A DNA stretch of 64,000 bases, taken from assembly GCF_020382885.2 (NCBI RefSeq), contig NC_058506.1:14672318-14736317 (forward strand), written 5' to 3'. Source of the DNA: Scatophagus argus (Eukaryota; Chordata; Actinopteri; Scatophagidae). The position numbers and the translations under genes were made by a program. The notes below the pieces were generated by a model that was not told where the DNA came from, did no database searches, and saw only the letters and a list, made by a program, of their open reading frames with translations. Of this stretch, positions 48,590 through 60,200 are shown piece by piece; position 1 is the first letter of the stretch, and each line of letters starts with the position of its first letter.

Positions 48590-48800
48590 ATAAAAGAGAA
48601 AAGTTGCATGGAGAAGATAAGGAAAGGGAGGACAGCAAGAGGATGCAAAAAAGGAGAGGAGGGACAAAGGGGTGAAAGAATAATTAGGAAAGGGAGGAGA
48701 GAAAAGGATGGGGGAAGTCCAAGAAAAAGAAACTCAGAGGAAGACAGGAGGAGGATGAGGGATAAGGAGGAGGAGGAGGAGAAGAAGGGGGTGGGGAACG
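48590..48800 (+). repeat. Polypurine tract
   Basis: About 210 bases that are mostly A and G (GGAGG, GAAAAGGA and AGGAGGAGG motifs), with few pyrimidines. No unit repeats cleanly. Reverse-strand frames rich in Leu/Ser/Pro here are composition artefacts. Confidence 0.7.
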
Positions 48801-50026
48801 AGACCAAAAGGCTCTTAGGGTTCTCCAGGATCCTGAGGTTTTATGTTCATTCTCCCCCTGGTTCTGATGGTTGTTACATAACTGGAAAAGACTGCTGAAT
48901 AGTTAGACTGTGTTTATGTCTGCCAAAACCAACACTCCTTACAGCCAGTTGACTCATCTGCTGTACACAGAGAGGACGCAGGCTCCATCACACACTGATA
49001 CTGCTAATGCGGCTGATTCAGCTACATGTACAGCATGACTTTTCCATTTCATCATCCTGTGTTCAGAAGCTGAAACGTGTGACATTCCCCTGTCAGTTTT
49101 TGACTTTGCATGGGAAAGTCGCTGTGCACCAAAAGCATTTGATAATGACATCAAGTTGTCTAAATTGTGTTGTGGCAGGTCACTCTTTCCACAGAAAGAA
49201 AACGTGATGAGCTTTTATGCGAAGGATTATTGTTTGGCCAAGCATTCATCCACTTATGTTGATTAGACTGTTCAACATTTCAACTTGTTGGAGTGTGGTA
49301 GACCTAAATGTATAGTTTCTTGCCCAGCTGTTTGTCCCAAGCAACTTCAAAACCCTTAAATTCCCATCATGGCTTGAACCATCAGAATCACAGCTATTAG
49401 CTTCATTTAATTTTTTTTGGCTTTGTTTAAGGCAGAGACAACAAGGAAAAGAAAAATATTCTTTGACAGCCTTTGCACCAGACGTGCCATTCATGGTGGG
49501 CAGATCATGTGACGGCAGTGGAAGTACCCCTCAGTCTACACTCGCCAGCTACTGAAAGGTCAGGCTGATGCACATCTGGCATTTCCTGTTTCCTCTTCTC
49601 CATATGCCCTCAAGTGGTAGCCATGAACACACACACACATATACACTGAACAACATTTAAGAGCACACTCACTATTATAGTTACTCTATAATAGCATAAG
49701 AATGAACATACACACAGACACACACACACACATTTGAACAGGTATCCCTGTTCCTTACTAAAATGTTTCCATTGAGCTGTAAAAGGCTTCTGGCCGGTAT
49801 GGACTTGGTGGAAAGACGAAAAAAAGAGAGAAGTGGGGGTGCTGGCTCAAAAATTCAGAAAATAGAACAAAGACTGGTGGGAAAGATGGAGATTAAGAAG
49901 GACTGAGATTGAAAGAAATAAAACAAAGAGACGTAAAAACGATGACAGGCTGAGAGAGAGAAACAGGAGCGACAGACAAAGGAAAGAAAAAGAAGAGGAG
50001 AAGAAGAAGAAGAAGAAGAAGAAGGG

Positions 50027-50537
50027 GGAGACAATCTCAGCATTTCGCAGAGCTGACAAACACTTTCCACTCCTGTGGATGCTATGCAGCATGCACTATT
50101 TGAAGGCTGTGTGTGTATGTGTATGAGAGCACATGCATGTGTGTCTGAAGCCATAGGCAAGATGGAGGGGGGGGGGGGACAGCGGTGCCGTATGGTTTTC
50201 ATAACTCTCTGAGGGTTTTCAGTTCTATCACCCCTTCCTACCCCAACCCGTCAACCCCTCCAGCCTTCTCTTATACACTCACACACTTTACCAGCCCCCT
50301 CTTCCAAAAACACACAATTCTTTTTCCTCTACGTAGACCCCCCCCCCCCAAAAAAACCCTCCTCCTCCACCACCACCACCCTCCCCCCATCTCTCTCTCT
50401 TTCTGAGGTTCAGTCAGAAAGCCAGCTTTGCAGAAGCAAGAAAGCCCCAGCAGGATCAGATAGAGGAGAAAGTTTCTGTCACTGAAGGAGAAGGTGGAGA
50501 CAATTTCTGCATCACACAGAGCTGACAAACACTTTCC
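50027..50537. repeat. Duplicated 42-base block upstream of cd248
   Basis: Copy A at 50027-50068 and copy B at 50496-50537 start with GGAGACAAT and end with CAGAGCTGACAAACACTTTCC. They match at 37 of 42 positions by my count, with the last 21 bases identical. The sequence between them is unrelated low-complexity C-rich and GA-rich DNA. Confidence 0.8.
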
Positions 50538-50540
50538 TGA

Positions 50541-50550
50541 TTTATATATG
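50541..50550 (+). promoter_or_regulatory. Candidate TATA-like element of cd248
   Basis: TTTATATATG begins 4 bases after copy B of the 42-base block and 600 bases before the chosen cd248 ATG. Transcription from about 50570 would give a 5' UTR near 570 bases. Another TATATATATA stretch lies near 50720, so the assignment is tentative. Confidence 0.3.
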
Positions 50551-51140
50551 GACTCTGTCTAATTCTTTTTGGACTTGGACTGAAGTGAAGATTGCTCCTG
50601 TCAACAATTTTGAACCCTGGACCCTACTGGTTCTTCACTGGACTTTATTTTGGACTGTACTGGACTCAGCTGGACTTTCTAGGAGATTTCATTGGACTGC
50701 AATGCTTTATATTAGTTTTCTATATATATAGCTTTATATAAGATCTGGTGAAATCTGTTTTACTATGGCAGCAGAGCTAACAGACTGCTGATGAATGGAT
50801 CAATTCTGCACTGTAGGGCAATCTGTCTAAAGGCTTAGGCAATCTAGGACAAATTAAGTTAATCCAATGTCAGTTTTGGATTTATCTGCCTCAGATTACT
50901 TTGAGTAACAGGTCAATTAGACCATATAATTTATTTAAACACACTAACAGGATTGAGCTTGTTTGGTAAGTGACAGTTTGTTAAATTAACTGAAGCGAGT
51001 GAAGCAAGTTATTTTCCTTCCTCAGACTATTTATTTTGGCTGTTAGGTTGGGGTACTTATTTGAATGTTGGCCTATTTTTAACCTCATGTCTTGGTGGAG
51101 GATGCAAAAGACCATCAGGAGCAGTAGCCGCTGCAGCAAC

Positions 51141-54100
51141 ATGAGTCTCCTGTGTGTTCTGTGGCTGCTGATGGTCTGTCTGGCTCCTGGAAGCCAAGGC
51201 CAGAGGCTGAGGGAATCGGAGGGCGAGCAGCCAGCAGGCAGGGCTCAACTGGCGGAGAAAGATGCACTCTGTCACCAGGATGGATGCTACACTGTCTTCC
51301 TCCAGAAGAGAACCTTCAGGGAGGCTGGGCGGAGCTGCCGGGAGCGAGGTGGGACCTTGGCAACGATGCATACCCACGAGACAGCGGGCGTGGTCCATGA
51401 GCTGCTGTCGGCCGTTGAGGCGCAGGGCACCAGGTCGAGGCTTCGGCTCTGGATCGGGCTGCACAGACCACCACGCCAGTGTTCAACCACCCGACCGCTC
51501 AGAGGATTCGTCTGGGTCACAGGCAAAGTCTCATTTTTTTTGATACTCGGCCATTCCTTGTTCCTAAAATTGGCCTCCATCCTTTTATGATTCTGTGACC
51601 TCAGACTAATCGCCCCAAAATAAGAAAAGATAAACACTGTTTATCTGACTCAACTTGTTACAGATCAAGTTTTTGACTGTCATTTATGGGAAAATTTATA
51701 CACCAAGAGGCCTGTGGGTCAGTGTAATAAATTGGTTCTGACACTGTTTGCAGCCATGCATACACAAAATTAAATTAACCAATACTAGATTTAGGTATAT
51801 ACAGTATATTTCAGTTAAACATATGTGGAACTGTGATCCAACAACTGACCTTGCTAAACGTTTATTAAACCAAACTGAATATGTTGTGACAACCATTAGG
51901 CCTACTTTTATTGCTAGTTGCACGCACACATATCAGTTCTATCACGAGTTTATGAATCACTTTTAGATTATGGTATTAAACCACTGTTCTGGCCCTCAAC
52001 CCTAACCTTTCTGTCAGACTTTGGATAGCCTCCAGAGCGCTGCAATGACTGGATTTGGTTATTACATTAACTTCTTTTGTTTCAGACAGACGCAGTTGGC
52101 GCGACAGGGGGAGTTCAATCCCCTTTTGACCTCGCTGCTACTCCTCAACCTGATTTAGTCATTAGACAAACGTCATCCACTAAAAACCAGATGGGGTTTT
52201 TATCACTCAGTGTCTGCCCTGGTTTTCACTTAGAAAAGACTTTAAATTGGAGTTATGTGGCCAACTTTTCTTTTTTTCATCTGGCATGATTTAATGGAGT
52301 GATTTGCCCAAATTAGAAAAGAACATGTTTTCTCAATAATTTTAGTGTTACCCCGCAATGTGGATAATTTTATTGTATTTATAATATATACGTTTTTATT
52401 TTGAAATTTCTTCTTACTCTCCACTACAATTAAGTGTGAATAAAAAATAAATATAATATATAATATATATAAATAATAATAATTAAAAATTAAACAACAG
52501 TGTGTCTTTCAAGCAATCATGTTCTGGTTGCTCTGCATAATCAGTTGCGGATGTGGCAACAACTGTGCTGACTGGTGGCCAACTAAAGTATGTTCATACA
52601 GACAATAATGATGCAGAGCTTTCAGCTGTTACAGCTGTCTAAGATTCCCAGTGGAGGAATGTGCAGCATCGAGCCTGCTGTTAGTTAAAGGGCAGGTCAT
52701 TTGTAAAGCTACAACCCAACCATCTGAATACTATTCCAACAAAATCTGACTTTGACGACTCCTAGTGGTAATATAAAAAAACCCCTGGCAGACAATGGTG
52801 CAGGCTGTCCCAGCCACGACCTCTCATAGAGCCAACTGAGAAAAATAAAACCCCACTGACAATGAATTGGGTCACAACAATACTGCAAGGATTGTCTCAT
52901 TTTTCTACAAACAAGAACTTTCGTTATCATTACTTTTGCCATTTGAATGACAATAAATTCACATAAAAATGTGAATTAAATGTGCCATACTGATCTGCTA
53001 GAACCGATACTGGTTAAAAGGAAAGGAAAACAAACCAAAAGAAGGAAATTTTACTTTTCTGACCCGGTCCTTTACTTTATTTTCCAACAGGAGACCAGGA
53101 TGGCCAGTTCACCAACTGGCTCCGTGAAGACAGCCCTGGGACTTGTGCGGCCCCTCGCTGTGTGGCCATGACCGTCCACACGTCTGAGAGTGGACGCGAG
53201 AGCAGTGACAATTTCCGGTGGCTCGACGGCTCCTGCGCACTGCCACTGGATGGATATGTTTGCCAGTACAACTACAAAGGAATGTGTCCACCTCTGGAAG
53301 ACGAGGGTAAAGGTCCAGCTGTTTACACCACCCCATTTCACCTCGTCAGCACCCTGCTAACTCATGTGCCCTATGGGTCTGTGGCTGCACTGTCCTGTCC
53401 AGCAGATAGTTCAGATCCAAATGCCAATACTGAGCAGACAGTACTGTGCATGGAGAGAGATGATGAGACAGTGGGCTGGTCCAAGGATCCCCCACTCTGC
53501 TCATCCAGTGCAGCTCCACAGAACCAAGACTGGTGTAGTGGCGACCATGGATGTGAGCATTACTGTCAGAACACAGACACAGACTACTATTGTTACTGCT
53601 CTGAGGGTTTTATAATAGATGAGGATGGGTACAGTTGCAAACCTGACCCCCTTAGCCAAACCGACTCTCCTAAATTATCCTCTGACTCTGCTGGCCCCAC
53701 TGATCAGCCCCACGTCAAAGAGGCCTGTGTGGAAATGGGATGTGAGTACGACTGTGTAGAGACATCTCGGGGCCTCCGTTGCATATGTCCCCCAGGCTAC
53801 CAAATGGGTCCAGATGGCCGCAGATGCTCTGATGTAGACGAATGTAAACAACATCCGTGCCCCCAAATCTGCGTCAATATCCCGGGCACCTTCCACTGCA
53901 CCTGCCACCCTGGGTACCAGCCAGATGACGAGGGCGAGTGTGTGGACATCGACGAGTGCCTCGATGAGGGTAGCTGCGAAGGCACTTGTGAGAACACAGT
54001 GGGGTCGTTCACTTGTCTGTGTAACCCTGGGTACGAGTTCAGCAGCAGTGGAGAGTGTGTAGATGTAGACGAGTGTGTTGGGGAGTCGCCCTGCCAGCAA

Positions 54101-54835
54101 CAGTGTCTCAACTACATGGGAGGGTACCAGTGTTACTGTGATATTGGTTATGACCTGCAGTCAGATGGACTTTCCTGCCAGCCTTCACCTGATGATGAAG
54201 AATATTCCACTCTGACACCTGATCACAGTGACTCAGCTCACATACCTGACTTGGACCGTAACCATGATACTCCCTGGTCCACCTCATTCACCCCAGACCC
54301 AAACTTTGAAGCTGAAACTAACTTTGATGATGACTGGCTGACAGAAGCACCTGGGGTCCTCCCCCCTGACATGGCTCATGGGTCAGATAATCACCTTAAC
54401 CAATGGGATGTCCAATCACCAAAGCGATATCAGACAGCTCCATCCCCTACACAAAAAGACAGCACAGGCAATGAAATTGATAAAGAGGCTGAAACCAAGG
54501 AAGGAGGTAGAGAGGCTAGTGATGGGGCGCACGCTGAAGGGTCAGCCACTGGGACTAAGGATGGGGGCAGATCCAAGATGGATGGCACAGAAGATGCCAG
54601 TGGCACAGATGAGGTTGAGGCTGGATCTGCTGCAGGCAAACGAAAGCATGACAAGAGTTGGCTGCTGGTGGCCCTGCTGGTCCCTTTGTGTGTGTTCCTT
54701 GTAGTGATGCTGGCTCTGGGGATCGTCTACTGCACCAGTTGTGCTGTGGACAAGAGCCTGAGCTTCTCAGACTGCTATCGCTGGATACTTCCTACGATGC
54801 CTCCTGAGAGGAGGAACGGAAAAACTCAAGCATGA
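51141..54835 (+). CDS. cd248: Endosialin (CD248), five-EGF form
   Basis: Type I membrane glycoprotein of pericytes and stromal fibroblasts, in the CD93/thrombomodulin/CLEC14A group. Exons 51141-51522 and 53091-54835; 708 aa against 757 in human. The ATG at 51141 gives a compact signal peptide, MSLLCVLWLLMVCLAPGSQG; two upstream in-frame ATGs (51087, 51102) would only add a hydrophilic extension. Then: C-type lectin domain (about 35-190), sushi-like domain (about 192-260, with GPAVYTTPFHLVST almost as in human), five EGF modules (about 275-313, 338-371, 374-411, 412-452, 453-493; the last three open DVDEC or DIDEC, calcium-binding), an acidic stalk of about 155 residues, a membrane helix (about 651-677, WLLVALLVPLCVFLVVMLAL) and a tail with DCYRW. 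Helix and tail identify endosialin rather than CD93. The intron has a GC donor; human CD248 is intronless. Confidence 0.93.
51523..53090 (+). other. cd248: GC-AG intron of cd248
   Basis: The lectin-domain reading frame runs TGGGTCACAG, then GCAAAG, and resumes after CCAACAG at 53091 with GAGACCAGGATGG. This restores WVTGDQDGQFTNW, which aligns with the human WVTGDQDTAFTNW without a gap. No GT donor nearby restores the frame. The intron is AT-rich, 1568 bases, with no clear transposon. Confidence 0.8.
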
Positions 54836-55055
54836 ACCCTACACTAAACAAATACAGGTGTCTGCACATGCACACAGATGTGCTGAACACCCAGGTTTCT
54901 GTTAACATTTCTCTTGTGGTGCAGGACTAGTCACTGAAACTACCATTTGGATCTAGTACAGCTGACTGGCTCTCACATTCATCAAGGGAAACTTAATACT
55001 TTCTGTTGCACACCCTTTGTAAATAAGTCACTTTCTTATTGTGTTTTTAGAATTC

Positions 55056-55071
55056 AATAAAACTCAATAAA
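55056..55071 (+). promoter_or_regulatory. cd248 tandem poly(A) signals
   Basis: Two AATAAA hexamers (55056-55061 and 55066-55071) about 220 bases after the stop. Confidence 0.75.
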
Positions 55072-55415
55072 CTGATGAAATACTGTGTGGTTTGTAAGCC
55101 TGTCGAGGTTATAAGAGAAAATAATGTTTAACCAGTGGAATGAACAAAAGTATGTGTGGAAAGAATGTATGGTAAAAACTTTATCTGGTGATTTACCAAA
55201 GCTGGATTTTCACTGCCAGCGATGCTGGGGGAGGGGGTGGTGCCGGGACCTGGAAGAGGAGGAGGAAGGACTTCAGGGTGGGAAAATAAACTATGCCGTA
55301 CCATAATTCTTCAGACTGTCACCTTATCAAGAGCTCAAATGTGAGGATACTCTGTGAACAATCATTACGAGTGAACATGTTCCAGGTTCTGATAATGAGA
55401 TGTCTTCGGTTGTAG

Positions 55416-55419
55416 AAAA
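55416..55419 (-). terminator. Pol III terminator of tRNA-Ser
   Basis: TTTT on the - strand begins 7 bases after the tRNA 3' end, the usual RNA polymerase III stop. Confidence 0.8.
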
Positions 55420-55425
55420 GTAGTC

Positions 55426-55507
55426 CGACGAGGATGGGATTCGAACCCACGCGTGCAGAGCACAATGGATTAGCAGTCCATCGCCTTAACCACTCGGCCA
55501 CCTCGTC
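55426..55507 (-). tRNA. tRNA-Ser (anticodon GCT)
   Basis: 82 nt, the usual size for a class II serine tRNA. The acceptor stem GACGAGG pairs with CCTCGTC, followed by discriminator G. The A box TGGCCGAGTGG, the long variable arm and the B box GGTTCGAATCC are intact. Anticodon GCT at 55474-55472 (residues 34-36) lies between T33 and A37. As far as I recall, the mature sequence equals the human tRNA-Ser-GCT. No intron. It decodes AGC/AGU serine codons. It sits between cd248 and dpp3, divergent from dpp3. Confidence 0.98.
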
Positions 55508-55680
55508 CTATACAGGTAACACATCAGAGTATCGGTAATTATTAATTCCATCGCGTGAATGTACGGTTGTATTTTTTTCTATATTGTTATAGTTTACTGC
55601 GCTTATTTGTGACGGACCTTTCATTGTTGGTCAGAAAATTACGCCGCGAAGTGTATCAAAAAGTCCGGCACAGCTACTTC

Positions 55681-55823
55681 GTGATTGGTTAGTGTTTCTC
55701 TCAACCAGAGCTTGCAAACTGTGATTGGTTGAGGGGCGGTCTAACGTTGAATGAACACAGGAAGTGTAACTTACAGCGTGAGACTGCAATTTGACGTTCC
55801 CGGAGGCTGTAGCAGAAAAGAAG
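55681..55823 (+). promoter_or_regulatory. dpp3: dpp3 promoter and non-coding first exon
   Basis: Two GTGATTGGTT inverted CCAAT boxes (55681-55690, 55721-55730), a GGGGCGG GC box (55732-55738) and an ETS-type CAGGAAGTG (55759-55767) form a TATA-less housekeeping promoter. A likely untranslated exon ends at 55823 before a strong GTAAGA donor. The next exon carries the ATG at 57221. Confidence 0.65.
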
Positions 55824-55829
55824 GTAAGA

Positions 55830-57170
55830 ACCTGCTGAGTTGGTGTCCACCCTCGTATCACTCGACGTGTACTACATAGAGGCTAATCGCGCATAGAAAT
55901 GGACATGCTTCGTTCTTGTGACCTGATGTTTTGCTTACAAAAGTTGTGGCAATGTGTTTCAATGCACCAAGCGGTCAGCAGCCGTCTTAGCATGCGCGCT
56001 AGGAGCTAAAGTTAGCATTCACTTAGCTGTTTGTAGACTAAACGCTTTTCCATTATTTACAAGCCTTGCTGTAATAAAGTTATTTTCTTTTAAGTGGGCA
56101 TAAAAAGGTGTTGCTCTTGAACGATGGGGCTTCATTTACATTATTTCCAATGATTTATTGGAAAGTGAAACAAAAAACTGGTTTCAGTGGAATGAGTGGT
56201 TCCTCTCTAGTCTGTACCGTGATGGCCAGTTAAGATAAATCAGATAGAAGTTCAGGAACTACTACTGCTATTCGTCCTAAATCTTTTTAATTCTGTTGTA
56301 TAGCTGTAACTACCTTATTAAACTGTGAAAATATCAGAAACCTTCCATAATATTACACACAATTGAAATTGCCACACTCCCCTCCTTTTGCTTTTTGAGA
56401 ACCCTCAAGTGTCTTAGAAATCCTCAAATATAAGTAATCCAGTAAAGAATCAGCATTAACACATTACAAGATGATTAGTCGAGCTACAGAAACTTAATTG
56501 TCGTAGCTCAATCAGTTATTTAGGAGGCAGGTTTTGGTGCTTTCTCTCTGTTTTACATCAATGTAAACTGAATATCTTTTAGGTTTGGCTTGTTAGTCTG
56601 ACAGAACAAGCAATTTAAATACCTCACGCATGATGGCAATTCAAAACTTACAAGATTTAGTAATTGTAAAAATTATCAAAATATTTATAGATACAGGGAA
56701 ATAAGCATTAGTGGCAGCCTTATTCATTGCCAGCTAATTCAGTATCACATAGTATGACTTTTAAGAAGTATACAATAGCTTATGTGCTTCATGCAAAAAA
56801 TTATCTGCATGAACCAGTCATTGTTTTTAGGATGTTAATGAAACAAATAATCAACATTGTGTGCTTGGGCAGTACATAAGCAGTTCAGCCTGTATAACGC
56901 TTTAACAGGTGTGCAAATATTTTCTCAAGCCCGAAGTTTAAACAAACAAAACAAACACCAATACTGTCAGTTTTAACTCACAGTTGTGCTTCAATTTATC
57001 CCTCACTGTATTCATCTTATTATTTTCTTTGTTCTTTCAACTGTCTCTCCTCTCTCATTTCTTGGTATTCCACCTTTCTGTCCCATCCTGTATATTTGTC
57101 ATTACTTCCACCTCCTTACCTCATCTGTTTCCCTCTTTCTCATCATTTTCTCTTATCCCGCCTTCCCTCC
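55830..57170. other. dpp3 first intron
   Basis: About 1.35 kb, AT-rich, with no recognisable exon, RNA gene or repeat. A pyrimidine-rich run near 57000-57180 leads into the first coding exon; its exact acceptor (57200 or 57213) is uncertain and lies in the 5' UTR. Confidence 0.5.
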
Positions 57171-57220
57171 CCATCTCTTAATTCAGTTCTATATCCTCAG
57201 TGTTACACCTCAGACAAAAG

Positions 57221-60200
57221 ATGGTGGACTCCCAGTACTACCTCCCAAATGACATTGGTGTCTCACAGCTCGACTGCAGCGAGGCCTTCCGTTTGCTTTC
57301 ACCTCAGGAGAAGTTGTATGCCCACTACATGTCACGTGCTGCTTGGTATGATACTAATCTCAAAGGTGTAGCAACTTGAATAGCAATTGAGTAGCAATTG
57401 AATCACTACTTTTAAAAGATACCTATTTTAAGACATTAATAAAAATGTGAGTTTATTGAACCCTGCTGACCAAAGAGAACATGTGCTGTCTTAGGTACGG
57501 TGGTCTGGTAGTGCTGCTGCAGACTTCCCCAGAGTCTGCAGACATCTTTGTCTTGCTGCAGAGGATCTTCAGGAAGCAGACGCCCGCACAGCTGGAACAG
57601 GTCGCCACAGCAGCCGGACTCAGCGCTGAGGAGTACCAGGTACAAAGTCTTTGTGTCTAAGCCTGTTTCTGATTCTGCTTTGACATGCCCTTTTAAACAT
57701 GTGCGCAAAATGATTTTGTTTTTTATTTCTCGTGCTACCTAGGCCTTCTTGGTGTATGCAGCCGGTCTGTATGCAAACATGGGAAACTACAAGTCCTTTG
57801 GAGACACAAAGTTCATCCCAAATTTACCTAAGGTAAGAAGACCTCTGGTGTGAGGTATAAAATCTAGCACAGCTGCTTCATTAACACTATGACCACCTGT
57901 GCAGTCTAATGTAGTCTGAACAACAATGCTATTAAAAATGACCTGAAAAACACTGCTTTATTACAGCATCAACATAAGCACAAATAGTAAATGTAAAATA
58001 TTTTATTGTACTAGTGTATCTAGGACACTGACAAGCCAGTGTTTGAAGAGTCAGATATGATCTGTAATGCTTCTTTTCTGCTGCTGCGACATATTTTAAG
58101 CTGTCTTCATCTGTGGTATGTCCACCCAGGAAAAGCTGAATGCTCTGGTGAGGGCCTGCCAGGCATTCCAGGAGCAGCCCACTGAGATGGAGGCTTTGTG
58201 GGACAGCTGCTCGTGTCCCATGTACTCCCTGGAAGACAGGCAAAAACAGCTGGGGCTGGGTGACAAGGTGGGACGTTTTACCTCTTAATATAGAGTTCTG
58301 CCAGCTTCCCTTCAAGATGCCAATGAACCCCAGACTTCCACTACTGATAACCTCTAAGGGAAAATGCTTGGCTCATGAAGTATTTTTGCTTTTCTTTCCC
58401 TCAGGGCATTACCACCTACTTCTCAGGTAACTGCTGTCTGGAGGATGCTGAGGTGGCACAGAAGTTCCTTGACTCAAAAGTAAGCTGAATTCACACCTTA
58501 AGTCAGTATTTTTATTTCAATTGTTCGTTCTTCGGTACTCCATTCTGATGCCTCATTCTCTTCCTCATTACACTCAATCTTGCGCCCGTGTGTTTGTGTG
58601 TTTTCTCGCACCACCATATGATTTGTTATTAGATGTGTTCTGGTGGTTTGTTTCTAGAAATTGTCTGCTTACAACACCCGTCTGTTTAAGAAGGACAACG
58701 GGGGTAAACCCTGCTACGAGGTGCGCTTGGCTTCAGTTGTGCAGAAAGGTCAGAACTGCAGTTTCACACAAGAACCAGAATTACATTTACACCATACCAA
58801 CGTGTTATGCTAGAGACAAGAGTATGAACTCAAAACGTTCTGATTATCAACAAATGGATGCAGAGATGTTTGTTTATGTAACTAATGTCGTTATGGGTGC
58901 CACACTGTAAGTGATTAAAACAATAAGATGTACACTACTGCTCCACAGACTGTACTGTGGACGGGGAGTGCGAGTCCTGTTGCGGCAGCTTCAACTTTGA
59001 AGACAAAGAGTTTATTGTGAAGAGGGGAGACTATGCTCCTCTCATGGAGAAGGTCTGCTATTACCTCGAACAAGCTCAGGTGAGAGCGAGGGATGCACAA
59101 TACAATCGATGTTCACTCTGCAATATTTTAGTTCTTTGGAACTGCAAGAGAACCAAAATCAACAAAAGGTGAAGTTAATAGAGTAATATGGATCATTGCT
59201 GTAAAGAATTTGTGCTTACTAAGTTGTTGGAGTTGATAAAATATCTCCTGAAAGTAAAAGACAGAAATGGACCAAAATGACAAAAAATTAGCATTTTAAA
59301 ATGAATGTATAGCCAGCTTAACAATAATCAGAAGTTATTGCTGTTTCCAAACACTTTAAACAGCTCTATGCTGCCAATGAGAACCAGAGGAAGATGCTTG
59401 AGGAGTACAGGCGCAGCTTCACTCTTGGCTCAGTTGAAGCCCATAAAGAGGGCTCACGCTACTGGATCAAAGACAAGGGACCAATTGTTGAGAGGTGAGC
59501 CCCCTGAACCACAGTAAAATCAAACCAACACACAACCTTCTTGATTTGAAGCATATCTGAATACCACTCTCATGTAATAATCTCTGAAACCTTTCTCTCT
59601 CCCTGCTCTTTACTCCTCGTAACTTCCACCTCCTCCTCCTCCTCCTCCTCCCCCTCTCAGTTATATAGGTTTCATAGAGAGCTACAGAGATCCATTTGGC
59701 TCCAGAGGAGAATTTGAAGGTAACTACCTCAGTGATTAAGAACAGTGATATCGACGTGTTGAAAGGATGCAGACTGTGATCCCATGTTCCTCTCTAGGTT
59801 TTACTGGTGTTGCACAAAGCTGAAGACTATTAAGGGAAAACTTAAGGTTTTGGCTGAGCTACTTCTAAAAACATTCTACAAATTCATTTCCTCACTTCTG
59901 GCTTGTGATGTGTGCCCCAGGTTTTGTTGCGGTTGTGAACAAGGCGATGAGTGAGCGCTTTGCCAAACTGGTGACCTCAGCAGAAGTCTTGCTCCCTGAG
60001 CTGCCTTGGCCCTGTGAGTTTGAGAAGGACATTTTCCTTAAACCTGACTTTACCTCGCTGGATGTTCTCACCTTCGCTGGGAGTGGAATACCAGCCGGCA
60101 TCAACATCCCCAACTGTACGTATGCTGAGAAATGGACGTCTTTTAAACCGCGTGTTATGGCAAATGACCCATTTTAGTTGATTTAAGTTTAAAACGTTCT

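Larger units (their letters stand above)
44099..51140. other. Large intergenic region rce1-cd248
   Basis: About 7 kb without a recognisable coding exon. It holds purine-rich tracts (44390-44470, 48590-48800, 49800-50030), a T run near 45570-45588, an old dispersed repeat (47290-47870), a G run near 50168-50178, a C run near 50340-50349 and a duplicated 42-base block near the presumed cd248 promoter. Open frames on both strands are explained by base composition. Confidence 0.55.

Noticed and set aside
53162-54835. A separate gene starting inside the cd248 second exon
   Set aside because: The apparent start is GTG; the lectin domain continues upstream into the exon at 51141 across the intron.
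51141-54835. Assignment as cd93 or thrombomodulin
   Set aside because: Five EGF modules suggested CD93, but the sushi-like block, the membrane helix WLLVALLVP and the DCYRW tail match endosialin.
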